From an uncultured Porphyromonas sp. (lineage in GTDB: Bacteria > Bacteroidota > Bacteroidia > Bacteroidales > Porphyromonadaceae), in contig NZ_CAJZFJ010000056.1 in assembly GCF_915070105.1 (NCBI RefSeq), positions 1 through 14,479 on the forward strand: a stretch of DNA of 14,479 bases, in the 5' to 3' direction. Shown piece after piece: positions 1 through 6,608 of the stretch. Below the pieces are notes generated by a model. It saw nothing but the letters and a program-made list of their open reading frames with translations. It was not told the origin of the DNA and ran no database searches. Position numbers and translations under genes: made by a program. Every line of letters starts with the position of its first letter. Within the stretch, counting starts at the first letter, position 1.

Positions 1-178
1 GCGTGTATACAGTTGTGTACACGTGGGTATACTGTTGTGTACACACGTGTATACTTTCCCCTCCTAGGTAGTAGGTATATCCTTGGTGAGTATATGCCTA
101 GGGCACAGCTGTCTCGATCTTCGGTGTATGCACCTCGACTACATTGCCCTCGGCCTCTCGTGATTTCATGCCTCAGCC
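1..178 (+). repeat. Dispersed non-coding repeat, copy 1 (11-bp palindrome array plus conserved flank)
   Basis: Bases 5-54 contain five 6-bp palindromes, GTATAC, TGTACA, GTATAC, TGTACA, GTATAC, centred at 7.5, 18.5, 29.5, 40.5 and 51.5, so the period is exactly 11 bp (22 bp counting the alternation). A flank follows with CCTCCTAGGTAG (60-71), TTGCCCTCG (144-152) and CATGCCTCAGCC (167-178). The same order and almost the same distances occur on the opposite strand at 7218-7403 and 14302-14479. Only what lies to the right of the array is visible, because the window starts inside it. The function is unknown; a protein-binding array or a decayed mobile element are both possible. Confidence 0.85.
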
Positions 179-637
179 TAGGAGGCTTCCTCCTCCCCGC
201 CTACACGTTGTCTCCTCTGCCTTGACTCTATCTACTCGCAGGTATGGGGAAGTGTAGGGGCGATATGTCGCTCCTTTGGGTAGGGATAGATAGGGAGGTC
301 GTACCTCCTAGGAGCAGGTGCGGTATGTTCTTTGGTTCCCTATTGGGGTGGTTTTCCGAGGGTGGTCAGTCTGTGCTCGTTCACCTTGTCGTATGGACTT
401 CGTGTATGGTAGGTCGGTGGGCTGGGGGGCGAGATGGATGTAGAGGGAAGAGGGGGCTCCATATATTTATTGTGTGTCGTGATGCGTTTTCTGTATAGAG
501 AATACTCGTGCTTCACCTACGATATCACGTGGAGAGGAGCAACGTAGCGAATATATTCGTATATTTGCTACCAAGAAAGCAATGTCCGCACCCCAATAAT
601 AGGTGCATATCTAACTAACTCAAACTAGTGTAGCAGT
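179..637. other. Non-coding stretch before tonB
   Basis: I see no credible gene in this 459-base gap. The reading frames present are short, give low-complexity or odd compositions, and resemble no family I know. Bases 240-500 are clearly rich in G and T on the + strand. Two small hairpins are visible: 256-263 with 268-275 around a TATG loop, and GGAGGT (294-299) with ACCTCC (303-308). Neither has a terminator-like T tail. The last 80 bases hold the promoter and leader of the following gene. Confidence 0.5.
560..567 (+). promoter_or_regulatory. Candidate -7 promoter box (TATATTTG) for tonB
   Basis: TATATTTG fits the TAnnTTTG -7 consensus of the Bacteroidota primary sigma factor. It lies about 70 bases before the tonB start. 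No clear -33 TTTG is seen 19-21 bases upstream, so the call rests on one box and its position. Confidence 0.45.
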
Positions 638-1345
638 ATGGAAATCAAGAAGTCCGCAAAGGCTGACCTCGAGCGTGGCAAGGGTCTGTCTCTCCTGCTC
701 GGGTTATTGGTTGCTCTCTCTGTAGTGTTCGTTGGCTTGGAGTGGCGCAGTGCTGTCGCACAAGCTCAGACGACAGATAGAGGCTTCGATGCCCAGGAGA
801 TCGAGGACGTAATGAACATTGAGGATCAGCAGAAGCCAGAGGAGCCCGAGCCCGAGCCACAGCAGGCTCAGCAGGTGGAAATCCAGCTTCCTGATGAGAT
901 CAAGGTCGTAAGCAACGATAAGGAGGTCATCAAGCCTACCATCATCTCCGTAGACCAGGATAAGCCCCTGCCTCCCCCTAACATCCCCCTCGGGACGAAG
1001 AATGTGCAGGTAGACGAAGACGTAGACCAGGCTGTCTTCGAGATTGTAGAAGAGAACCCTGAGTTCCCCGGTGGTCCAGAAGCCCTCCTAAAGTATCTCA
1101 CTAAGAACATCGTCTATCCAGAGAGTGCTGTCGACAATGGTATCCAGGGTCGTGTCACGGTACGCTTCGTCGTAGAGCGTGATGGCTCTGTCTCTGGTGT
1201 CGAGATTCAGAAGGGCGTAGACCAGGCTCTCGACAAGGAGGCTATGCGTGTCGTCAAGGGTATGCCTAAGTGGAAGCCCGGTAGACAGCAGGGGAGAACA
1301 GTACGTACACGCTTCAGCGTGCCCGTTGTGTTCCGCCTACAGTAA
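638..1345 (+). CDS. tonB: Energy transducer TonB
   Basis: This is a 235-residue TonB-family protein, which links the inner-membrane proton-motive force (through ExbB/ExbD) to TonB-dependent outer-membrane receptors. A single N-terminal membrane anchor spans about residues 17-35. It is followed by an acidic, proline-rich periplasmic spacer (EEPEPEPQQ at 68-76, PLPPPNIP around 110-117). The TonB C-terminal domain covers about 140-235, with PEFPGG (141-146), the YPESA segment (160-164), VRFVVERDG (175-183), and MPKWKPG (209-215) leading to the last strand SVPVVFRL. This arrangement is typical of Bacteroidota TonB proteins. No exbB or exbD lies beside it, so the gene appears monocistronic with its own promoter box and a strong terminator. 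Family membership is clear. Which of the organism's TonB paralogues this is cannot be told from the sequence. Confidence 0.93.
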   Translation: MEIKKSAKADLERGKGLSLLLGLLVALSVVFVGLEWRSAVAQAQTTDRGFDAQEIEDVMNIEDQQKPEEPEPEPQQAQQVEIQLPDEIKVVSNDKEVIKPTIISVDQDKPLPPPNIPLGTKNVQVDEDVDQAVFEIVEENPEFPGGPEALLKYLTKNIVYPESAVDNGIQGRVTVRFVVERDGSVSGVEIQKGVDQALDKEAMRVVKGMPKWKPGRQQGRTVRTRFSVPVVFRLQ

Positions 1346-1409
1346 TTCATCTTTTGATCTGATGAGGGGCTGACACACACCCTCGTATATGATCAGAGAT
1401 ACGAACAGG

Positions 1410-1446
1410 AAACTCCCCCGAGGTCTCTCCTCGGGGGAGTTTCTTT
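1410..1446 (+). terminator. Rho-independent terminator after tonB
   Basis: A perfect 14-bp stem (1410-1423 with 1429-1442; core CTCCCCCGAGG/CCTCGGGGGAG) closes a 5-base TCTCT loop. It runs into TTTCTTT. The 5' arm starts with AAA, so it may also work on the opposite strand. Confidence 0.9.
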
Positions 1447-1553
1447 ACCCCTCCTGCCCGATGGAATGCTCCCCAGCCTCCCTAATAGGAAGCGAATGGG
1501 GAGTAGACGGAGCATGCCATTCGTGATGAGGAGTATGGGACGAGGGGAAAGAC

Positions 1554-1561
1554 TATATTTA
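1554..1561 (+). promoter_or_regulatory. Candidate -7 box (TATATTTA) for the EamA transporter
   Basis: TATATTTA differs from TAnnTTTG only at the last base and lies 29 bases before the start codon, after the tonB terminator. No -33 element is evident. Confidence 0.35.
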
Positions 1562-1590
1562 TGAGCTCTTAATGATAGAAGAAATAAGCA

Positions 1591-2508
1591 ATGGATAGAT
1601 TCAAAGGCTTCGTCTATGGGATGATCGCCGCCTCGACTTTTGGGCTGATCCCACTCTTTACTCTGCCCACGATGGCAGAGGGGCTTACGACGGATAGTAT
1701 CCTGACCTATCGGATGTTCCTTGCCTGCCTATTCGTTTTGATCCTGATGCGTGTACGTGGCGTCTCACTGCGTACCAATCTGAAGGAGCTCCGCTGGTTC
1801 GCCTTCCTTGGCTTCTTCTACTATGGCTCTGCAGCTCTCCTCTTTCAGGGCTATCATACCATGAGCAGTGGTATGGCCACCACACTGCACTTCCTCTATC
1901 CCATCGGGACGACGCTCATTATGGCGATCGTCTTCCGCCAGCGTACCTCCATCTACACGGTGATCGCTATTGCCCTCGGTCTGTCGGGTGTCGCCCTGCT
2001 GAGCCTAAGGGGTGGGGTAGGACAGACGACCTCGATCATAGGGATCCTACTCGTGCTCCTCTCGGGGCTCTCCTATGCGATCTACCTCGTCACGGTGAAC
2101 AATGTCCGTCGCCTCCGTGAGATGGACAACCTAAAGCTAACCTTCTATGCGATCTTCTTCAGCGGGATCTTCTTCCTCACCGATACTCTACTCTCTGGAG
2201 GCGTACAGTCCATACCTAGCCGAGGGGCTATAGTGAACCTCCTCCTGCTAGCCCTCCTGCCTACCCTCATCTCCAACCTCGCCCTCGTGCGAGCCATCAA
2301 GAGCATAGGCTCTACGCTGACCTCCGTCCTCGGGGCTATGGAACCCCTAACGGCCATCGTTATGGGGGTGCTCTTCCTCGGGGAGCAGGTCTCCTCAGTG
2401 ATGCTCCTCGGGGTCATCCTCATCCTCAGCGCCGTGACGATCATCGTCCTCTCCCCCCTGCTGGATAAGAATATAGCGGATCGCCTCAAGCGGTTTGCCA
2501 AGAAGTAG
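1591..2508 (+). CDS. EamA/DMT-family transporter
   Basis: This 305-residue protein is a ten-helix inner-membrane transporter of the drug/metabolite (EamA, RhaT-like) superfamily. Two EamA repeats are visible, roughly residues 6-139 and 148-288. Helices fall near 6-27, 38-54, 68-88, 95-115, 121-138, 147-167, 183-200, 214-232, 242-262 and 268-288. The end of the second repeat carries the EPLTAIVMGVLFLGE segment (251-265), a family hallmark, and the protein ends in a short basic cytoplasmic tail. Length is normal for the family. The substrate cannot be inferred: relatives export amino acids, metabolites or nucleotide precursors, and the neighbours give no clue. The ATG follows an A-rich leader (GAAGAAATAAGCA) rather than a Shine-Dalgarno sequence. 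It appears monocistronic; a weak 7-bp hairpin (2511-2517 with 2540-2546) follows the stop codon. Confidence 0.9.
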   Translation: MDRFKGFVYGMIAASTFGLIPLFTLPTMAEGLTTDSILTYRMFLACLFVLILMRVRGVSLRTNLKELRWFAFLGFFYYGSAALLFQGYHTMSSGMATTLHFLYPIGTTLIMAIVFRQRTSIYTVIAIALGLSGVALLSLRGGVGQTTSIIGILLVLLSGLSYAIYLVTVNNVRRLREMDNLKLTFYAIFFSGIFFLTDTLLSGGVQSIPSRGAIVNLLLLALLPTLISNLALVRAIKSIGSTLTSVLGAMEPLTAIVMGVLFLGEQVSSVMLLGVILILSAVTIIVLSPLLDKNIADRLKRFAKK

Positions 2509-2566
2509 GCCTAGGTAGAGAGTCCTGCACCTCGAGCCGTACCTAGCGTAGTTGTAGCTTTTTCCT

Positions 2567-2574
2567 TATCTTTG
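2567..2574 (+). promoter_or_regulatory. Candidate -7 box (TATCTTTG) for the DUF4254-GT9 operon
   Basis: TATCTTTG matches TAnnTTTG exactly. It lies 44 bases before the DUF4254 start, in the gap that separates this gene from the transporter. No -33 box is recognisable. Confidence 0.55.
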
Positions 2575-2618
2575 GTCAGTAATGAATGCCTTACTAATGA
2601 GGCATAGAGTACATAGAT

Positions 2619-3230
2619 ATGGAGCATTTCAGCCAACTAGCCACGCGTATCTTCAGAGAGGCTATCGCCGTCTACGAAGCAAAGGGGAGCATAGATACGC
2701 CCCCCCAGAATCCCTATCCCGAGCGCACGATAGAGCACGACCTATTTCGCAAGAACTGGATCGATAACGCCCAGTGGTGCCTAGAGGATGTCATCCGTGA
2801 CCCTGAGATAGACCCCGTATATGCACTACAGATCAAGCGACGTATCGACCGAAGTAACCAGGAGCGTACAGACCTCGTCGAGCTCATCGATAGCTTCTTC
2901 CTCCAGAAGTACGCTGACGTCAAGGTCGAGCCGAGTGCGAAGATCAACACCGAGAGCCCAGCCTGGGCTATCGACCGTCTCTCCATCCTCGAGCTGAAGA
3001 TCTACAATATGAATAAGGCTCTGCAAGGAGCAGGCTCCGATGAAGCCCTGCTGAAGAAGTGCCGTGACAAGCTCGCTGTACTCACCGAGCAGGAGCATGA
3101 CCTGACACAGGCTATCGATGAGCTCCTAGAGGATATAGCCTCGGGACGTAAGTACATGAAGGTCTACAAGCAGATGAAGATGTACAACGACCCTGAGCTT
3201 AACCCCATGCTCAAGGGTCAGAGCCTCTAA
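2619..3230 (+). CDS. DUF4254 family protein
   Basis: This 203-residue soluble, mostly helical and charged protein fits the DUF4254 family, which I know from Bacteroidota genomes where it sits next to a family 9 glycosyltransferase, as here. Visible features are the N-terminal helix with HDLFRKNWIDNAQWCLED (around residues 40-57), a central AWAIDRLSILELKIYNM stretch (about 115-131), and the KYMKVYKQMKMYNDPELNP segment near the C terminus (about 178-196). There is no signal peptide or membrane segment. No biochemical role is established that I can name. The fixed pairing with GT9 suggests a part in making or modifying a surface glycan, which is inference. The ATG used gives the expected N terminus, and the next gene starts 24 bases after the stop codon. 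Confidence 0.85.
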   Translation: MEHFSQLATRIFREAIAVYEAKGSIDTPPQNPYPERTIEHDLFRKNWIDNAQWCLEDVIRDPEIDPVYALQIKRRIDRSNQERTDLVELIDSFFLQKYADVKVEPSAKINTESPAWAIDRLSILELKIYNMNKALQGAGSDEALLKKCRDKLAVLTEQEHDLTQAIDELLEDIASGRKYMKVYKQMKMYNDPELNPMLKGQSL

Positions 3231-3254
3231 CCTCGCCCCTCCCTTCCTTCCCCC

Positions 3255-4322
3255 TTGGCACGCTATCTCGTCATTCGCCTCTCCGCCATAGGAGATGTGG
3301 CGATGCTTATACAGCTCCTCTACTCAGTGGCACGTGCCAATGAGCAGCACGACTTCGTCCTGCTCACTCAGCCCTTCATCACTGAGCTACTCCTCGATCC
3401 TCCTGATAATGTGGAGGCGATGGCGATAGATATTCGCAACGAGGAGCACAGCCTGCTGGGGCTCGCACGCTATGCCCGTAGGCTTAGGCTGGAGCACTTC
3501 GACGCTGTGCTGGACCTACATGATGTCCTGCGTACGAAGCTCCTTAGGGGATACCTACGCCTCTTCGGTATCCCGACCAAGCACCTCGCTAAGCCCCGCA
3601 AGGAGCGTCGTCGGCTCGTACGCAACCGTCCAGGGAAGGATCTGACCCCACTGCCCCCGATGTGGCAGCTCTATCGCAAGGTCTTTCTTGAGGCTGGGCT
3701 CTCCGTCCCCGAGGTCATTCCCCCGATCGATATACATCCCTCACTACAGGAGAGCTTCGAGCGTCTGCATCCCGAGCTACTACAGGGTCGTGGGAGCAAG
3801 GTGCGCTTAGGTATAGCACCCTTTGCCTCCACACGTGCTAAGACCTACTCCCCCCCGAAGATGAAGGAGGCAGTACGGCAGTTAGCTGACGATGGACGCT
3901 TCGAGATCCTCCTCTTCGGAGGACGAGGTCGAGAGGCCGAGACCTTACGCGAATGGGCTAAGGAGCTCCCTCAGACGCACTCGGTAGCAGGTACCCTAGA
4001 CTTCTCCGAGGAACTGATCCTGATGGCGACACTTGATGTCGTCGTCTCGATGGATAGCGCCAATATGCACCTGGCTTCGCTGGTCGGTGTCCGTGTGCTC
4101 TCCGTCTGGTGCTGTACACATCCTGCAGCGGGCTTCCTAGGTATAGGGCAGAGCTGGGAGGACTGTCTCCAGCCCGAGGGACTTGACCGGCGCCCATGCA
4201 GTATCTTCGGTGATAACAAGCATTGCCACTCGGGAGACTTCCTGTGCTCCGAGGCGATGCCCCCAGAGATGATCGTGAGACCATTACTAGAGCTGGCCGA
4301 TAGACAGGCTCTACAATCATAA
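3255..4322 (+). CDS. Glycosyltransferase family 9 (heptosyltransferase-like), TTG start
   Basis: This 355-residue GT-B fold enzyme belongs to family 9, whose members add heptose or related sugars to lipopolysaccharide core on the cytoplasmic face of the inner membrane. The N-terminal strand and loop YLVIRLSAIGDVAML (4-18) is the family signature. The donor-binding half contains LGIAPFAS (about 192-199), a glycine-rich LLFGGRG and MDSANMHLAS (about 266-275). A cysteine-rich tail follows (CSIFGDNKHCHSGDFLC, about 315-331). No ATG or GTG lies between the preceding stop and the signature strand; the TTG at 3255 is the only start that keeps the first strand. The sugar it transfers is unknown. A classic ADP-heptose role is uncertain in Bacteroidota, whose core oligosaccharides differ. 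It is probably cotranscribed with DUF4254 upstream and the S4 gene 27 bases downstream. Confidence 0.88.
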   Translation: MARYLVIRLSAIGDVAMLIQLLYSVARANEQHDFVLLTQPFITELLLDPPDNVEAMAIDIRNEEHSLLGLARYARRLRLEHFDAVLDLHDVLRTKLLRGYLRLFGIPTKHLAKPRKERRRLVRNRPGKDLTPLPPMWQLYRKVFLEAGLSVPEVIPPIDIHPSLQESFERLHPELLQGRGSKVRLGIAPFASTRAKTYSPPKMKEAVRQLADDGRFEILLFGGRGREAETLREWAKELPQTHSVAGTLDFSEELILMATLDVVVSMDSANMHLASLVGVRVLSVWCCTHPAAGFLGIGQSWEDCLQPEGLDRRPCSIFGDNKHCHSGDFLCSEAMPPEMIVRPLLELADRQALQS

Positions 4323-4349
4323 CTCCCCCCTTTTTCTTTACCCCCCCAA

Positions 4350-4856
4350 ATGAAACTGAGAATCAATAAGCTGATTAGCGATGCTGGGCTTGGCTCTCGC
4401 CGTGACGTAGAGGAGTATATCCGTCGTGGTCGTGTCAAGATCAATGGAAGAGTAGCACACCTCGGAGACCTCGTCTCAGAGGAGGATGTGGTATTCTTCG
4501 ATGAGGTAGACCTCCCCGTCAAGGAGCTAATCCGTGACCATGTCGCCGAGGAGAAGCTACAGGCTCGTCAGAGACAGGAGGCTGAGCGTCCTCGCACCAA
4601 GAGCCGTCAGGCTGAGCGTGCCGAGAGTCAGCGCCAGCAGGCAGCCCCCAAGAGCGCAGCCCTACGCAAGACGAGCAAGAATAACCCTGAGAACCGCCGC
4701 CAGTACAAGGCTCGTAGTGAGGGCTGGTACGATGAGGATCAGGAGGCTGATGAGCGTCTAGTGCGCCATCGTAACAGTGGCCGCCGAGGGAGTGCACGCA
4801 CTCAGCAGCCCGCTGGACGCCAGCGGGGGCGTAAGCATAATAACTGGGAGGAGTAA
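4350..4856 (+). CDS. S4-domain RNA-binding protein with a disordered basic tail
   Basis: The first ~60 of 168 residues form an S4 RNA-binding domain of the type found at the N terminus of RsuA/RluB pseudouridine synthases: RINKLISDAGLGSRRDVEEY (4-23) and GRVKINGRVAHLGDLV (27-42). The catalytic pseudouridine synthase domain that normally follows is missing. Residues ~65-168 are instead low-complexity and highly charged, rich in Arg, Gln, Glu and Lys (QARQRQEAERPRTKSRQAER, 71-90; RRGSARTQQPAGRQRGRK near the end), and probably disordered. The reading frame is clean and ends normally, and the next gene follows after 26 bases without any catalytic-domain remnant, so this is not an obvious truncation. 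It likely binds rRNA or another structured RNA, which is inferred from the domain alone. Confidence 0.85.
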   Translation: MKLRINKLISDAGLGSRRDVEEYIRRGRVKINGRVAHLGDLVSEEDVVFFDEVDLPVKELIRDHVAEEKLQARQRQEAERPRTKSRQAERAESQRQQAAPKSAALRKTSKNNPENRRQYKARSEGWYDEDQEADERLVRHRNSGRRGSARTQQPAGRQRGRKHNNWEE

Positions 4857-4882
4857 GCCCTATCCCCCTAGATCACGGATCA

Positions 4883-5431
4883 ATGAAAGTCTATATCGTC
4901 CGTCATACCTCTGTCGTCCTCGATGGGAACCTCATCTGCTACGGCTATTCCGATATTGATGTCCGCCCCACCTTCGTCGAGGAGGCTACGATTACTCGCC
5001 GTGAGCTCGAGGGACTCTGCTTCGATGGGGTCTTCTCTAGCCCGCTGAGACGTGCTCGTAAGCTCGCTACCTTCTGTGGCTATCCCGAGCCTATCACAGA
5101 TGATCGGCTCAAGGAGATGAACTTCGGTCAGTGGGAAGGTCGTCCATGGAGTGAGATCATCATCGGTGAGGGTACGGAAGAGTTCTTCCTCCGCTACATC
5201 GAGGAGCCTACTCCTGGGGGAGAGTCGCTGAGGATGCAGTATGAGCGAGTGCGGAGCTTCCTGGTGGAGAAGAGGGCAGAGGGATACCAGCAGATCCTAG
5301 TCTTCTGCCACGGAGGGGTTATTAACTGTGCACGTACGCTCGCAGGACTCTGTCAGCTCGAGGAGGCTTATGCTACGATCCCCTCCTTTGGCTCTGTCAC
5401 AGAGCTAGACTTTACTATTCTTGATCGTTAG
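4883..5431 (+). CDS. Histidine phosphatase family protein, CobC-like
   Basis: This 182-residue cytoplasmic protein has the phosphoglycerate mutase-like (histidine phosphatase) fold. Expected catalytic parts are visible: RHT at 7-9 (His8 would be phosphorylated), FSSPLRRARKLA (51-62), the acid in LKEMNFGQWEG (76-86) and the second histidine in FCHGG (141-145, His143). RHT in place of RHG, followed by ICYGYSDIDVRPT (18-30), is the pattern of alpha-ribazole-5'-phosphate phosphatase (CobC), which removes a phosphate late in cobalamin nucleotide-loop assembly. No other cobalamin gene is nearby, so the substrate remains open and I give no symbol. It ends the DUF4254-GT9-S4 run; the gap to ferritin is longer (76 bases) and carries its own promoter-like sequence. 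Confidence 0.85.
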   Translation: MKVYIVRHTSVVLDGNLICYGYSDIDVRPTFVEEATITRRELEGLCFDGVFSSPLRRARKLATFCGYPEPITDDRLKEMNFGQWEGRPWSEIIIGEGTEEFFLRYIEEPTPGGESLRMQYERVRSFLVEKRAEGYQQILVFCHGGVINCARTLAGLCQLEEAYATIPSFGSVTELDFTILDR

Positions 5432-5463
5432 TGAACAATGTAGGGTCACGGGTTGTACTTAGC

Positions 5464-5496
5464 TAAAACGGTTTTATCACTTAATAATTAGATTTC
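5464..5496 (+). promoter_or_regulatory. Candidate ferritin promoter/operator region
   Basis: An inverted repeat, TAAAAC-G-GTTTTA (5464-5476), is followed 12 bases later by TAGATTTC (5489-5496), a near match to the TAnnTTTG -7 box. It lies 12-44 bases before the ferritin start. The repeat overlaps where a -33 element would be, which suits a regulator site. The regulator is unknown. Confidence 0.35.
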
Positions 5497-5507
5497 ATCA
5501 TTATCCT

Positions 5508-5990
5508 ATGAAGTTTACAGAAAGAATGCAGGATGCGATCAACGGGCAGATTATGCTCGAGATGTGGTCCGCCAATATCTACCTCTCTATGTCCGCCTAC
5601 TTCGCTAGTCAGGGTCTAGACGGCTTCGCTCACTGGTACCGCCAGCAGTATCGTGAGGAGCTAGAGCACGCTGAGGACATGATCCAGTATGTCATCCAGC
5701 GTGGAGGCCGAGTGAAGATCCAGGCTATCCCCGAGGTAGAGACGGAGTTCGACTCTGCACTGCAGATAGCTGAGAAGGCTTATGCTCATGAGTGTCTCGT
5801 CTCCGAGAAGATCGAGGGGCTCGTCCGCCTAGCCTCTGAGGAGAAGGATATGCCTTCGCAGGACTTCTTCTGGAAGTACATCCGTGAGCAGGTAGAGGAA
5901 GAGGCAACAGCCTCCTCACTCGTAGACCGAGTCCGTCTGGCTTCGGATCATGCGATCATCTTCCTAGACAAGGAGCTCAGCGCACGCTAG
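5508..5990 (+). CDS. ftnA: Ferritin (non-haem, FtnA type)
   Basis: This 160-residue protein is a bacterial ferritin, expected to form a hollow 24-mer that oxidises Fe(II) and stores Fe(III) in the cytosol. The ferroxidase ligands can be read by position against E. coli FtnA with a shift of one: Glu18, Glu51, His54, Glu95 and Gln128, plus the third-site acids Glu50, Glu127 and Glu131. Tyr25 is also present. Length is normal and there is no targeting sequence. It lacks the conserved haem-binding methionine context of bacterioferritin, so I favour Ftn over Bfr. It appears to be transcribed alone, with an AT-rich upstream region containing an inverted repeat and a strong terminator 25 bases after the stop. 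Iron or oxidative-stress control is plausible but not shown. Confidence 0.94.
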   Translation: MKFTERMQDAINGQIMLEMWSANIYLSMSAYFASQGLDGFAHWYRQQYREELEHAEDMIQYVIQRGGRVKIQAIPEVETEFDSALQIAEKAYAHECLVSEKIEGLVRLASEEKDMPSQDFFWKYIREQVEEEATASSLVDRVRLASDHAIIFLDKELSAR

Positions 5991-6015
5991 AGCCCGCTCC
6001 TATTAGGCACCTACC

Positions 6016-6060
6016 AACAGGGCTACGCTGTATCTAATCACAGCGTAGCCCTGTTTGCTT
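6016..6060 (+). terminator. Terminator after ferritin
   Basis: A perfect 15-bp stem (6016-6030 with 6041-6055; core CAGGGCTACGCTG/CAGCGTAGCCCTG) closes a 10-base loop. It is followed by TTGCTTA, a short T-containing tail. Confidence 0.85.
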
Positions 6061-6127
6061 ATCTATACAGGGGGCGGAGAATAGTCTTGATCCCTTACTT
6101 CGAGGCCTAGAGGGGACGAGGAATGAA

Positions 6128-6163
6128 CCTCTCTAGTGGATCTCTAGTTACCCACTAGAGAGG
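6128..6163 (+). promoter_or_regulatory. 12-bp inverted repeat upstream of the rhodanese gene
   Basis: CCTCTCTAGTGG (6128-6139) and CCACTAGAGAGG (6152-6163) are perfect reverse complements separated by 12 bases. There is no T tail, and the ferritin terminator already lies upstream. It sits 50 bases before the rhodanese start, so an operator or leader hairpin is as likely as a terminator. Confidence 0.4.
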
Positions 6164-6212
6164 CTGACTCCCTTAGCCTAATGAACACCTAAGTATATAA
6201 CAGTAATATAAA

Positions 6213-6578
6213 ATGAACCCATCTATCCCTACCCCCCGAGAGGCTGATAACCTAGATGTCATCGAGGTGCTAGAGCCTCGGGACTTCCTCTCCCGCCTAC
6301 AGGCCGACCCAAGAGCCTTCGTCCTAGATGTACGCCGTCCTGAGGAGTATGCCAGCGGTCACCTCGCTGGAGCCCAGTCCCTCGACTGGATGAATGAGGA
6401 ACTCTTCCGCCAGGGTCTCTCTAGGCTGGATAAGTCGCTCTCCTATTATGTCTACTGCCGCAGTGGCAAGCGTAGCCACGCTGCTACACAGATGATGAAG
6501 TCACAGGGCTTCGAGGTCTGCGATATGCAGGGAGGGATTCTCTACTGGGAGGAACTAGGTCTACCCCTAGAGCGATAA
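6213..6578 (+). CDS. Rhodanese-like domain protein
   Basis: This single-domain rhodanese has 121 residues. Rhodaneses carry sulfur as a persulfide on an active-site cysteine and pass it to cyanide, thiols or partner proteins. The fold markers are FVLDVRRPEEYASGHLAGA (36-54), the active loop CRSGKRS (82-88) with Cys82, and the closing MQGGILYWEELGLPL (105-119). The six-residue loop fits a sulfurtransferase rather than a Cdc25-like phosphatase, which has a longer loop. No signal peptide is present, so it should act in the cytoplasm. The glutaredoxin-like gene starts 30 bases after its stop codon, which suggests a joint role in thiol or persulfide handling. That role is inferred from context. 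Confidence 0.92.
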   Translation: MNPSIPTPREADNLDVIEVLEPRDFLSRLQADPRAFVLDVRRPEEYASGHLAGAQSLDWMNEELFRQGLSRLDKSLSYYVYCRSGKRSHAATQMMKSQGFEVCDMQGGILYWEELGLPLER

Positions 6579-6608
6579 GTATAACACAGAATAAGCAAAG
6601 AATAGACG

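Noticed and set aside
13..498. Two small + strand reading frames (70 and 84 codons) before tonB
   Set aside because: The first translates the palindrome array and its flank (VYT-type repeats); the second lies in a G/T-rich stretch. Neither resembles a known family, and neither has a promoter box.
3971..4522. Minus-strand frame of 183 codons
   Set aside because: It runs antisense across the end of the GT9 gene and the S4 gene, both clear families, and its translation has no recognisable domain.
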